This document shows, piece after piece, positions 19,846-30,320 of a stretch of 64,000 nucleotides of DNA. The DNA is from Hermatobates lingyangjiaoensis (lineage: Eukaryota; Arthropoda; Insecta; Hemiptera; Hermatobatidae). Position 1 is the stretch's first letter; every line of letters starts with the position of its first letter. The notes beneath the pieces are model-generated. The model did no database searches and was not told where the DNA came from. It worked only from the letters and a program-made list of their open reading frames with translations. The translations under genes and the position numbers were made by a program. The DNA lies in assembly GCA_026182355.1 (NCBI GenBank), contig JAPFBL010000323.1:353501-417500 (forward strand), written 5' to 3'.

Positions 19846-20265
19846 GAAATGTTTAAGCATTATCGGTTATGAATTATGATTATGAATAGAAGCTAATAGC
19901 AAGGACTGGCAGAAAAGCGGAGGGCATTGAAAAGTCATTGAATGATGCTAGAATGTGCTATGTAAATATAGTGCCTGTTGGACAGAGCGAGATATTTATA
20001 GCCAGACATCTGAATGAGCTGCACCAGTGTAATTTGAAGATAATGGCCGATTTATATTAAGTTTATTGACAATAATTTATAATCTAATCCGGGAGGGTGG
20101 GGACACAATGATGTGGGCGGAGCGATCTCTAATCAGAGGGGTCGGGTCTAGGCGGCCCGCATCAAAAGCGACTTTGCTCTCCTCAACCTCTGGGGTCTAT
20201 TGTTCACAGAATTCAAACCCCTTTGCCGCGCAAACACTCCCTTCGCCCTCATACTAACCAAAACC
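19846..20265. promoter_or_regulatory. best candidate enhancer-like island
   Basis: About 420 bases without repeats. Visible factor-like motifs: GATATTTATAG near 19990 (MEF2-like), CATCTG near 20008 (E-box), ATTGACAATAATTTATA near 20065 (SOX/Hox-like), TAATCC near 20086 (Otx/Pitx-like) and TGGGCGG near 20114. Lbx genes act in muscle and neural precursors, so MEF2 and E-box motifs would be fitting. This is inference from motif content; no alignment was possible. Confidence 0.3.
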
Positions 20266-20340
20266 CACTTAAAACTACTTATAAAACTTCACAATGTTTG
20301 CACACATGTGAAAATTAGAAAAAGCTGTAACTTCAGTTTA

Positions 20341-21570
20341 TGACGAATTATTCAAATAAATATTAAAGAAAACAATGATATAAAGTAAACAGTAATATAG
20401 TGACATTAAAAAGAAAGAAGAATTACAAATAAAGTCTCTCAACTAAAGTAAAATTACTGACTCCAGATGTAAAATCTATTTATGCTATAGAATAAACATG
20501 ACGAGTTTTTCTACGAAAGATCTCAGTCCCATTTTTGGAAATCGTATTGTTGTTTAGATGTTTAGACGGTGTTTTTTTTATGTAACGTATTTACTATTTA
20601 TACTTGTTATATATATATAAATCAAAACTTGAAATGGTCCAACAGGACTACTAGTTCACACAGGAAAGAGAAAAACAAATAAAGAAACACACAAAAGACT
20701 CACAACGATATTTCGACAGGCGTCGTCATCGGGCAGAAGTAGTCCCTTTGAGTAGCTGAAGCTTACTTGTGAGTCTTTTGTGTGGGCTTTTATTTGTTTT
20801 CCTCTTTCCTGTGTGAACTATATATAGGTGTGTTCTCTAATCGGGGTTCGGTCAATTTTCCAGGATAAAAAATCAAACTCTCGTTGCCAACGTTTCGGTT
20901 TTATTTAAAACTTTTTTCATAGGCATCTTCTCCATACACTCTTCTTATATCCTCATAAAAACCCATATTTATTAGAGAACACACCTATTCTATCTAACGG
21001 TCGATATATTATTGAATCTGTTTTATATATATATAAAACAGTTTTCCAGGTTCAAATCAATTCAAAATCAAACAATTCTATTTGAAAGTTTAGCATTAAA
21101 CTGATGTATAAAATTCCGAAAGTATGTATAATAAACGATTACATTAAAGGTTTAAAATGAATAATTTTGGGAATATAAACTTAAAACACGAATGTCAGCT
21201 TAGATACAAATGTTGTAAAGTCATTTTATAAAGATACATTTCTTTCATTAATGTTATGTCATGTTGGGTAAACTAAATGGAATAGTTGAATTTACAGGTT
21301 TTGTTGGTTTTAAATATGGTATGATTGATTGTGTATATACCTTGAATTGATGTTTCATTTATTTATGTAATAAAATAAATGAAACTTTTTACTTGATGGG
21401 CTTTTTTTTATTGTGTATATATCTTGATTCATGGAACGCTTGCACCATATAAGAATCTTTGTTTTCATGACTTAATAACAAGAAACAGCAATAATAGTTA
21501 TTCCTGTCAATCACATTCAGTGAATGTATTTTATTAACTGTTGCTATAATTCTTTAGCACTGAGTGACAC
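20341..21570 (+). repeat. dispersed repeat R1, long copy 2 (interrupted)
   Basis: Collinear with 10541-11575, but split at about 20600-21045 by PLE terminal pairs. It lacks the polyadenylated insertion found in copy 1. The end near TTATTAACTGTTGC is shared. No coding frame. Confidence 0.6.
20600..21045. mobile_element. two divergent PLE terminal pairs inserted in R1
   Basis: First pair: arms about 20657-20735 and 20768-20818, with a mutated core at 20711-20732 (CCGATGA for CTGATGA). Second pair: inverted blocks AGGTGTGTTCTCTAAT (20827) and ATTAGAGAACACACCT (20974) enclose a GCCAACGTTTCGG block. (TA)n pieces bound both ends. Confidence 0.55.
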
Positions 21571-22110
21571 AAGGGGTCGTCAGGCCCTCTATTAGAAACA
21601 ACCTTAAACATAATTACCTTATTAGCGGTTTAATTGCCCACTTACCAAAAAGCCAAACTAATTAATTTCACAATTGTAACATTTTTCACTAAAACTAAAT
21701 CACGTATAATACTCGCACTACAGATCAAAACATAAATCAGCAAAAAAAAAAAAACATAGCAAATGACAGTGACCTCCAGACTGCATAAGTAAATTTCTTT
21801 TCCAAACACCCACTCACCTAGATTCTTCCGCCCCCGTGCTGTCATAGAGACAAATGTAACGCTAATTTGTAAATTGGCACTAATTTTACTTGAGTGTAGT
21901 CTTTATCGTGTTTACTAGAGTAATAATCTTTAACGAGTTCTTATATGATAGTTATTACTCTACATTACTAATGTGTGGTGATCATGACATTTTTTTTTGT
22001 AATTTTGAGAGATCTATACATTTTGTCTTCTATTTTTTTAATGACAGGATGTCTACGGGTTTATAGCTAAAAGTTTATAAACATTTTTAGTTTGACAGAT
22101 CTTAATTACA
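21571..22110. other. no gene seen
   Basis: AT-rich unique-looking sequence; ORFs in it are featureless. Confidence 0.35.
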
Positions 22111-22130
22111 TTATATATATATATATATAT

Positions 22131-22395
22131 AATAAATTCAAAACGAAGGAAACACACAGAAAGACACAGACATAAGTCACATCGATATTTCGACCATTGT
22201 CGTTATCAGGAGGTGTGAAGAGCGAAGAGTGAAGAGTCCCGCAGGAAGGCAGGGCGGCGACTTATATATATGAGTCGCCGCTCTGCCTTCCTGCGGGACT
22301 CTTCGCCTCATGATGACGACGATGGTCGAAATATAGAAGTGAGTTATTCCTGTGTCTGTCTGTGTGCTATCTTCTTTTTAATTGGTTTATATATA
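22131..22395. mobile_element. chimeric divergent PLE pair from two subfamilies
   Basis: The left arm (minus) is of the GTCCGCTGGACC subfamily (core 22188-22209, minus). The right arm (plus) is of the AGTGAGTTATTCC subfamily seen at 19511-19601. They share only the central block CTTCCTGCGGGACTCTTCGC. A (TA)4 sits at the symmetry centre. Confidence 0.6.
22188..22209 (-). ncRNA. hammerhead-like core, slightly mutated
   Basis: CTGATAA, C, GAC-AATG-GTC, GAAA on the minus strand. The G at the sixth core position is changed. Confidence 0.3.
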
Positions 22396-22635
22396 AAACA
22401 AGATTTCACATAAACACGTGAAATAACAATCAATGATCAAACCACAATATAAAATGGAAAAAAATAAATACTAAGATCCCCTAACTACAATAAGCGGCCC
22501 TCAACAGAGCCAAAAGCCCAACTGACGGGTTTTTAAAATCAGTTGTGTTTTTAGATCTGAGGAAGACCGGTTGTTGCAGTTGGGGTATCTTGGTCTTTAT
22601 TTTCCTATTTCATCTTGTGGTTTGATCATATATAA
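22396..22635. mobile_element. decayed divergent PLE pair
   Basis: A diverged relative of 13586-13781. The outer GTTTGATCAT ends are preserved and the core is degraded to CTGAGGAAGACCGG...CAGTTGGGG. Confidence 0.5.
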
Positions 22636-22689
22636 TTGTATATATATAATCAATATTATATATATTATAATATTGTATACAAAATTATA

Positions 22690-23150
22690 TATACAATAAT
22701 ATATAATTATACATATTTTATTGAAAATAATCACAGTTTCTGCATTCGCGACCTTTTTGATACCAGATTCTAACCTCCTGGCTATTTTCCTTATTGTAGT
22801 AGGTAAACTATAAATCAGGTTCGCCAATGAGATTTCCAAGTAAATAGGTCCAATGAACGAAAGAAATTTAATAACATTATCTAAATTTATATTTACCTGT
22901 TTAGATCATGTTATTAAATAACATAATACATTTAGATCATGTTATTACATTTCTTTCGTTCATTGGACCTATTTACTTGGAAATGTCGTTGGCGAACTTG
23001 ATTTATAGTTTACCTACTACAATAAGGAAAATAGCCAGGAGGTTAGAATCTGTTAACAAAAAGGTTGTGAATTCAGAAACCGTGATCATTTTCAATAAAA
23101 TATGCTTGAGAGAAGATCTGCTGCCAATATATACTAATATATATATATAT
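22690..23150. mobile_element. divergent inverted PLE pair with N-terminal ORF fragments
   Basis: Minus strand 22839-22700: SLANLIYSLPTTIRKIARRL, then KKVANAETVIIFNKICI. Plus strand 22977-23150: almost the same peptide continuing to ICLREDLLPIYTNIYI and then (TA)n. The centre 22860-22965 repeats a block about GATCATGTTATTA in both orientations. A third relative lies at 52737-52905. Confidence 0.6.
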
Positions 23151-23290
23151 AACAGATTCAATAATGCATCGACCGTTTGATAGAATAGGTGTGTTCTGTA
23201 ATCGGGGTTCGGTCAATTTTTCAGGATCCTGGAAAATTGACCGAACCCCGATTAGAGAACACATCTACATATATATATATATATATATAC
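23151..23290. mobile_element. palindromic PLE terminal fragment
   Basis: Arms 23189-23226 and 23227-23264 meet at GGATCC with virtually no spacer. The block TCGGGGTTCGGTCAATTTT is shared with 20845. (TA)n lies on both sides. Confidence 0.6.
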
Positions 23291-23523
23291 TGTTATCAAC
23301 GTGTAAAAGAATTCTATAGCTTTTTCCTAGTTCTGAACCCGAAGGACGTTAATTTGTTTGTACTTTACATTAAAAGGTATACCACCATTTTTTGCTGCTT
23401 TTCTAATACTCGTAATTTTAGGAACTTGAAAATTACTATTTGCTTTAATATGAGTATTGCATTATAATTTAATATATAGATTTTTTCAAGAGGAAATATA
23501 ATCTTTATAAAAACAATGATTAC

Positions 23524-23702
23524 CTGAATAGGTTCAATATCAAGAACACATTGGTGTTCTTGTGATGGTGTATCACCACAGACTTGGGACCATATACTGT
23601 TAAGCTGCCCAATTCTACACCAAGAGTGACAATGATTTGTAATATTCGCATTACAATTGGAAATAGAAATGACTGGCTTGCAGCTAATAGCACGACAGTG
23701 CA
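23524..23702 (-). CDS. candidate cysteine-rich coding exon, gene unrecognised
   Basis: On the minus strand an open segment encodes seven cysteines with spacing about C-x4-C-x10-C-x8-C-x3-C-x12-C-x11-C, including ITNHCHSWCRIG and VCGDTPSQEHQC. Its end reads ATTCAG|GTAATC, a good 5' splice site after a complete codon. A T-rich tract ending TGTAAAAG gives a possible acceptor at 23703; an alternative is GCTATTAG at 23684. Codon choice is mixed and unlike the surrounding AT-rich frame, which stays open for 174 codons but looks like intron outside these limits. The cysteine content suggests a secreted or extracellular domain. I do not recognise the family. Neighbouring exons were not found. It is on the same strand as Lbx, but no link to that gene is implied. 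Confidence 0.4.
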
Positions 23703-23710
23703 CTTTTACA

Positions 23711-24237
23711 AAATTTAAAAAAGTCGTAGATCTCATAGACTTTATAAAACTCTTATAATGTGCACTTTTAATGTTAAATAAGATTTGATACAGCATGTAA
23801 TATACTATATGGTGCATGCTACCAAAAAATAAAAAAAAATTATTACATTCTAGATGTGCGTATTCCAGATGAACGTAATTGAGAAGCACATTCCAGAACG
23901 TACGTTCTAGTACTTGTCGGATTTGTTTACGTTAAATGTAATTAATCACAAGTAATTTATCTCAAATGAATTCGTATTTGTTTACATAAGAATAAGAATG
24001 AATTATCAACCGCAGTAATTAATATTTTAAGGTAATTAACAAACAAACAACACACATAGTCACTCATATAATTCTAAATGAAATATACAAAAAATATCAA
24101 TTAAGATAATTATTTGTAATTAATTTGACATGAATCATTCGATAAACACTTTTTCATGTTTTATTCTTAGAATAAAACTTATAATTACTCTATTTAAATT
24201 CTCATTTAACTATTAAATTGACATATAAATTTATTTT
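23711..24237. other. no gene seen
   Basis: AT-rich flank of the candidate exon. Nothing recognised. Confidence 0.35.
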
Positions 24238-24248
24238 TTAGAAAGATA

Positions 24249-24530
24249 AACTTTTTTTTTTATTGTTTAAACCGATCCCTAGCGGGTGATTATGTCAGTC
24301 GTTTACCGGCTTTTTGTTTGATCGGTGATTCTACAGATTCTATATTGGGAGTTCTAAATTTTGCCTAACTCAAGTTCATTTCGAGTAGGGATCTTTAACG
24401 AGTACCTGACATCGTACAGGCTTGGGGCCAACGTACTCATATTTATTCACCTCCAAGTGTGAAAAAAATCGAGGGCCAGGTGGGGATGGAACCCTGAACG
24501 AGTACGTTAACCACTGAGCTAACCTGGCCC
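24249..24530 (-). mobile_element. tRNA-derived SINE with perfect 11-bp target duplication
   Basis: Minus-strand SINE, tail type 1, with the poly(A) at its left end. It is flanked by the 11-mer TTAGAAAGATA at 24238-24248 and 24531-24541. The box A complement CCACTGAGCTA lies near 24511-24521; the box B region is altered (GATGGAACC). Confidence 0.88.
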
Positions 24531-24541
24531 TTAGAAAGATA

Positions 24542-24929
24542 TTTACTAACCATACTATTTGTTTTTTATGTTTTCATAAACTGTTTGAAATGTCCATCAA
24601 TATAAATTATTAATATTTTTAACTACGAAACGTTTTTGCGACTGATATCCTTAATAGCTCGATTAATGATATATTCAACGTAACTAATCTAACTTATGAC
24701 TCCATCTACTTTTCAATAATGGGTGTACTTCCATTCTATGGTGGATCATGTTTGTTGTAGTGAAGAGACAGACAGAAGTTTGTCAGACTTATGGCTTCAA
24801 GGATATGATAAGTGAGAGTCAATGTTGGAGTTATATCTTTTGAAATTTATCAAAAGCGGATCTTTTGAAATGAATTGTAGCCGGAAATGGAATTAGAACT
24901 TAAATATACTGGCTAAGCTTTGACTAAAT
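24542..24929. other. no gene seen
   Basis: AT-rich sequence leading into the degenerate tandem array. Confidence 0.3.
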
Positions 24930-26070
24930 GCCCAGCCGTTTTGAAACGATGGGTTATAGGAGGATAATCATCTTGGATTAGTCCATGATTACGTGTTTCA
25001 AATCGCTTAACTAAATTATGGCTTTATGTTTAAAACATATGGTGTTGACAGACCATGATTCATGGCCTTATGTTGGCACACATAGTTTTGAACATAATTT
25101 CTGTTTCAAGTCCTTAAACTAGTCTATGGTGTTATATTTCACACATACATATAGTATAGACCATGAAACGTGTTTCCAGTTGTTTAAATTATCTAAGCCC
25201 TTATGGTTTTCACACATGGTGTAGACCATTATTCTTGATTAAAGTCGATGTTTGGGGTACCTGGTCTAGAACTTTATGGGGGATTGAAGTTCTAAACTTT
25301 TCTAAGGCTTTATGTATTTTCCTAATCCATGCTTGATTAGTCCATGGTCTTATATTTGGCACACATAGATTAGTCTATAATTTGTGTTTCAAGTCGTTCA
25401 ACTAGTCCATAGTCTTATGCTTGGCTCAAATGATGTAGACCATAATTTTGTATTCAAGTCGTTCAAATAGTCAATTATGTTTGGCTCAAATGATGGAGAC
25501 CATAATTTCGTATTTCATATCGATTGGCTCAAATGGTGTAGACCATAATTTCGTATTCAAGTCGTTTAAACAATCAATGGTCTTATGTTTGCCACAGATA
25601 GTGTAGACCATAATTTATTCGTATTTTAATTCGCTCAAATGGTCTTATGCTTGGCTCAAATGATGTAGATCATAATTTGGTATTCAAGTCGGTCAAACAG
25701 TCCATGGTCTTATATTGGCTCAAATAGTTAATTCGTATTTTAAGTCGTTTGGCTCCAATGTTTAGACCATAATTTGTTTTTCAAATAGTTCAAGTAGTCC
25801 ATGGCATTCTGGTTGGCTCGCATGGTGTAGACCAATATTCGCGTTTCAAGCCTTTGAACCGGTTTGGGATCCCTGGTTTAGAACATGATTAGTGATTCAT
25901 GCTGTAATTTACCTTATGTCGTTTCCTAAGGCATGCTATGATTAGTGCTTGGAGTCTTTGAGCCAGTCATGGGTCTTATGTTGACTATGCATAATTGGTG
26001 TTTTAATTCGATGAGCCGGTTTACGGGCTTTATGTTTGACATCTATGTTATGATTGGTATTTGAAGTGGG
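24930..26070 (+). repeat. degenerate minisatellite (60-75 bp unit)
   Basis: Repeated blocks GTCCATGGTCTTATG, TTGGCTCAAATGATGTAGAC and CATAATTTCGTATTCAAGTCG recur through the region. Spacings between GTAGACC blocks are 43, 60, 60 and 65 bases in the best part. Copies are strongly diverged, so the array is old. Confidence 0.7.
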
Positions 26071-26074
26071 TGTA

Positions 26075-26460
26075 CATAAGCATTGTTGAGAGTGTAGGAT
26101 GCACGTGAAGGAAGGCCGAGTGGGAGGCCCCTGAGAAGTGTGAAGGCAAAGGAAGTTATGCGGCGAAGGCGAAGGAGTATCCATTTCCTTGGCTAATCGG
26201 GGTCTGGAGACCGCAAAGGCAGATAACTCGGGAGGCAGAGTCGGCCGGCACCCTAATAACAGGGCCGGCAGGCTACCAGCGGATCACTTGTTAATCTTCC
26301 GACCCACGCCTCCTATCAACTACCATATTTCTCAACTCAAAGAAACGCCTCGGCTCATTGAAAACATCTCACCTCGCCGTGTCGAGGCCCGGCTCATTCA
26401 CTGCTTCCACTGTACACCCTGCCTAAACACCTTCCATCAACCTCCAACAATATAATCGCT
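26075..26460. promoter_or_regulatory. GC-rich repeat-poor island
   Basis: CpG-containing unique sequence (for example GGGCCGGCAGGC near 26261 and CACCTCGCCGTGTCGAGG near 26371) in an AT-rich neighbourhood. An open frame at 26189-26455 shows no domain. Candidate conserved or regulatory segment. Confidence 0.25.
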
Positions 26461-26624
26461 GTAGGGCTTTCCAATCACCATAGACTTCACCTTCACGCTT
26501 TGCTATACCCGAGTGAAGGGTTTCAATCACAGCTTACAGGCTTTCAATCCAACCTTAATGCTCCACTTTGAGAATTCAATGAAACCATTTATAGTTTTCT
26601 GGCAATTTCAATATATAAGCAACC

Positions 26625-26885
26625 ATATCCTACTCATGTCAGGTAACAAATCTGACCATAAAAATAGCCTGCTCATGTTAGGTAACTAACATTGGTATGA
26701 GACCTAGTATCTTCTCGTATCAAGTAACAAACCTTAGTATTAGGTCCTTGTCTTCTCAAGTCATGTATATAAAACCATGGTTCAAGTAATGAAACCTAGC
26801 CATTTAATGTCAGATAATAAACCATTGGTGTTACACCCTAGTATCTCCTATAAACGAACCTTTGGTATTAGACCCTAGTAATGCT
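26625..26885 (+). repeat. degenerate tandem repeat, about 40-50 bp unit
   Basis: Variants of TCATGTCAGGTAACAAA and TTGGTATTAGACCCTAGTAT recur about six times. Confidence 0.55.
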
Positions 26886-27149
26886 GGAGTAGACTCAATG
26901 CTGCTGCTGACTTGAGAATCAAGCTCTCAACTATAAAGCCAAAAATGATTAGAAAATAAAGTTGGTGTTGACATTTCTAGTAATTCTGATTTATGTGTTA
27001 TGCACTTGTGGAAAATATGAAAATTAAAATCTTTTAGTTTTGAATTTTTATTTGAGAAATACAGATTGCAGTAATAGAACTTTTTAATTGTTTTTTAATC
27101 ATTTATACTATTTATAAAGGCATGTGAAATTATTTATAATATGATTGTA

Positions 27150-27235
27150 TAAAATTAGAATCTGGAGTTCCCGGGAAAATAACTGAAGCAAAAAGGGTTC
27201 CGCGTCGAAAAAAGTTTGAGAAATTCTGCTCTAGT
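27150..27235. mobile_element. hAT-like terminal fragment
   Basis: GGGTTCCGCGTCGAAAAAAG followed by TTTGAGAAATTCTG resembles a hAT transposon right end. The partner end was not found. Confidence 0.3.
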
Positions 27236-27659
27236 GACATTAAGAAGACCTTGAAGAATTAGGAGGAGTTTCAAGGTTTTATTGAAAAGTATCAACCAAA
27301 TAAAGAAGTGTCTGGTTTAATGAGAAAGCAGTTTAAGTTAAGTTCAAGTCAACTTAACTTAATGAGAAAGCAGTTTGACATTTTAGAGATATGCTAAAGC
27401 GCGGGAAAAGCAAGCATATTTAGACAGATTCATAGTAACGCTACGTAAAGACAGCGAAGAGCTCCTCGGCTTCAGAGGACCATCCCTCCTCCAGTCCCAC
27501 CCCCACTCCTCCTACCCACCTACACATCGAGCCCATCAAGTATTCAATTTATCAACATAGAAAGTATGTTAAAGTATAATTAGTTGTATTGTTTGTGCAA
27601 TTCTGAAAAATATTTAATTTTTTTTCAAAATTTATTGGGCCTGGAACAAATAAAGTGGA
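27236..27659. other. no gene seen
   Basis: A small local duplication (AACTTAATGAGAAAGCAGTTT) occurs near 27325 and 27357. Otherwise nothing recognised. Confidence 0.3.
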
Positions 27660-27790
27660 ACTCTATTATTGTGAGGGTAAAAATCTAATTAAATGGTCTC
27701 CAAATATAAAAATATAATCGTCTAAACAACGCGTTTCGATCATGTAGTGTTCTTCTTCAGACAATAACTAAAAAATACAATATCATCAGA
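27660..27790 (-). mobile_element. PLE terminal fragment (GAAACGC family)
   Basis: Minus strand: CTGAAGA, A, imperfect hairpin GAACAC-TAC-ATGATC, GAAACGC. The flanking TGGTCTCCAAATAT and ACAACGCG blocks match 4190-4240. Confidence 0.45.
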
Positions 27791-28585
27791 GAGTTATCTA
27801 TAGTAGTACAAAATAAAAATAATATAAAATAAAATAAGGAAGAGAGTACGAACCTAAGGGAGAGTATCTGTGGTACAACTTACAGGGAATAGGATGGAGT
27901 GTACATCTGTTTCATATAGGAAGGTAGGTACATTTCATTGTTATTTTTTTTTCTGAAGGTTAGGCTGGGCCTTTACATTTGCTCTAAGACTAAGTGTAGG
28001 AAATATATTGGAAAACAATTTTTATACGTGGAGACTATTTCATTAGCTTTTTACCTTACAATGAGCAAATACCACATAATAACTCATTGCACTACCTTAG
28101 AATGGAACTCTATTAATTTACAATAAGAAAAGTCCTTTAGAATACGAGTAAATTACGTAAATTACGTATATTACGTATATAAATTACGTTTAGTTTACGA
28201 GTTCGGTCTTGCAACAAATTAAATTCGTATTTATTGTTTTAATATATCGGTTAATGGAAAGGCATCAATCGGTGTCCATTATATGTGGGTTTTAGTTAAT
28301 AGGGTAGGATATAGAACGCTAATGAGGAAGGGGAGTCTCTATTAGTAACAGATAGACGTCAACCTAATGTCCTAATGGAAGCCATGTTGTGACAGGGTTG
28401 ATTTAAGGGTAGTCTGAAACAGATCCAGTTGTGTCAGGCCGGCTGAGTCAAAGTCTGCAGGAGACTACAGGCGCCACACTTCAAATCTAACCACAAAGAC
28501 CAACCTGTCAAACTTGATCATTCTATAAAAAAAAAAAAAATAGCGACTTTTTAAATAAGCCGACAGCATTTAAGATAATATAAAA
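27791..28585. other. no gene seen
   Basis: AT-rich sequence; short CGT/TACGTA-type internal repeats near 28150-28190. Nothing else. Confidence 0.35.
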
Positions 28586-28689
28586 ACCAGAGCTGGCAAT
28601 TAATCGCATTAATTAATGTGTTAATCATTCGATTAAAAATGAATCAGGGTTGGCAAACCATTCAATCACGCACTATAATATAATAAATT

Positions 28690-29230
28690 AATCTGTACTA
28701 TTATAAAAGAAGCCATGCCAGTCTGTCCGTCTTTCACAAATGGTCAACAAAAATCTGAGAAGTATAGCAAGTGATGCAGTATTGCAAGAAGATCGTAGCC
28801 TCCCATTTCTAGATACAATAGTATACAGAAATCCGGAGGGTAGCCTAGTTGTCGATTGGTGGCGTAAACCACAAAAATCTGATAGATCCCTACATTTTTT
28901 ATCCCACCACCCTCTAAAACACAAAATTAACACTGCATTAGCATTGAAATATTATTTCAATAAATATTGAATATTGAAATATTAGCATTGATATATTAGC
29001 ATTGAAACAATTTGTGTACAATTTGTGTACAATTTGTGTACAATTTGTGTACAATTTGTGTACAATTTGTGTACAATTTGTGTACAATTTGTGTACAATT
29101 TGTGTACAATTTGTGTACAATTTGTGTACAATTTGTGTACAATTTGTGTACAATTTGTGTACAATTTATACATTTATGTGATAATCAATTTATAAAGAAA
29201 AATTGAAATATAGTAAAAAATATATTGAAA
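28690..29230 (+). pseudogene. PLE reverse transcriptase C-terminal part, disrupted by an 11-bp array
   Basis: The plus-strand frame at 28740-28970 encodes the RT thumb region: SLPFLDTIVYRNPEGSL, then WWRKPQKSDRSLHFLSHHP and HKINTALAL. The typical follow-on motif NNYPHHLINKIM appears at about 29234 in another frame. Between them sits the 29007-29167 array. The N-terminal RT motifs are missing. This belongs to the same element as the endonuclease downstream. Confidence 0.75.
29007..29167 (+). repeat. perfect 11-bp tandem array within a PLE
   Basis: Fourteen identical copies of ACAATTTGTGT plus a partial copy. The period is not a multiple of three, so all frames are open and spurious ORFs arise on both strands. 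The perfect identity implies recent expansion. Confidence 0.97.
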
Positions 29231-29308
29231 CAAAACAATTACCCGCACCATTTAATAAATAAAATAATGCGATCAACAGTTAGTAACCATAATGAAATAA
29301 CTTCATAG

Positions 29309-29879
29309 GTAGACGCTAATAGGAATATAAGACCAGACTTAAACACTGAAGAAGGTAATGAAATAAATCAGCACTCCAGTAATAATGGCCTCACCAACTC
29401 ACCACAGTATAGATCAGTGACATATGTGAAAGGACTGACAGAACAGATTGGAAAAATACTTAAGGAAGCTAACTTTAAAATAATATATAAAGTAAAGAAA
29501 AAATTAAATACATGCATTTTTACGAACACAAAATTACCTATCAACAAACTAATTAAAAGCAATATAATATATTCTATTCCTTGCAATAATTGTAATAATG
29601 TATACATAGGTCAAACCAAACAATATCTAAAAGATAGATTAGCATTACACAAATCAAATTTTAAAAATAAAAAAAATGTTTTGTGCCCTAGCCTCCCATG
29701 CAATTAAAAATCAACACACATTTCAATTTGAGAATGCATCAATTTTAGATTATGAAACTTCATACAATAAAAGATTGATAAAAGAAATGATACATATCAA
29801 AAATACTAATAATACTTGCAATAGAAAAACAGATACAGACAATTTAAGTAGGATTTATAGTTCCATCATAAATAGTTAA
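29309..29879 (+). pseudogene. PLE linker and GIY-YIG endonuclease, one frameshift
   Basis: Contains YVKGLTEQIGKIL, the linker motif between PLE RT and nuclease. Next is IPCNNCNNVYIGQTKQYLKD (about 29570-29635) with the GIY-YIG core and two cysteines, then the catalytic Arg in LKDRL and a His in ALHKSN. After a frameshift in an A-rich run near 29665-29675, the second half continues with the HAIKNQHTF, ILDYE and RLIKEMIHI motifs (about 29700-29795), including the conserved Glu. This enzyme nicks target DNA for PLE insertion. The frameshift makes this copy non-functional. Confidence 0.8.
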
Positions 29880-30109
29880 AGATGTAATGTTATCTAGTTT
29901 ATATTTTTATGGATTTTTAAAATAATAATGTATTATAATTGTATTATAGATATATATTATGGTGGATACATATTATAATAGATATATATTATAATATGTG
30001 TATATATATATGATTGTACTAAAAAAACAGTGTTTCAATAATATGTCGCTTGGAACAGCACATGTAATGACAGTTAACGGTTGTTGTAATGTAACAGAAC
30101 CCAGCCTTC

Positions 30110-30296
30110 AGTAAGTTCTTTTTTCGATTTGTTTATGATGTTTTTAAAGTAGAAATGACAAATGTCCATTGTTTATTGTTTTTTTGTTAGTTATAGCCCT
30201 GAGGATGTCTTGAAATAAAGACGAAACGTTGGCAAAAAGGTGATTCCATATATTTACCCTGACCAAACTCCGAGAAAAAGAAAAAGTGTTTGTTAA
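30110..30296 (+). mobile_element. PLE terminal repeat downstream of the endonuclease
   Basis: Begins in the element's 3' region and contains a core at 30199-30226 followed by GAAACGTTGGC. Ends in (TA)n at 30297-30321. Confidence 0.6.
30199..30226 (+). ncRNA. hammerhead-like core in PLE repeat
   Basis: CTGAGGA, T, hairpin GTCTT-GAAATA-AAGAC, GAAA. Confidence 0.42.
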
Positions 30297-30320
30297 ATAT
30301 ATATATATATATATATATAT

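Noticed and set aside
28592..28665. Two similar GAGCTGGCAA / GGGTTGGCAA blocks as inverted repeat ends
   Set aside because: They are in the same orientation and no target duplication was found.
29007..29167. CRISPR-like array
   Set aside because: Units are contiguous without spacers and the DNA is eukaryotic.
28938..29206. Open frames of 60-70 codons on both strands across the 11-bp array
   Set aside because: An 11-bp repeat is open in all frames by periodicity. The peptides are just repeated CTICVQFVYN-type strings.
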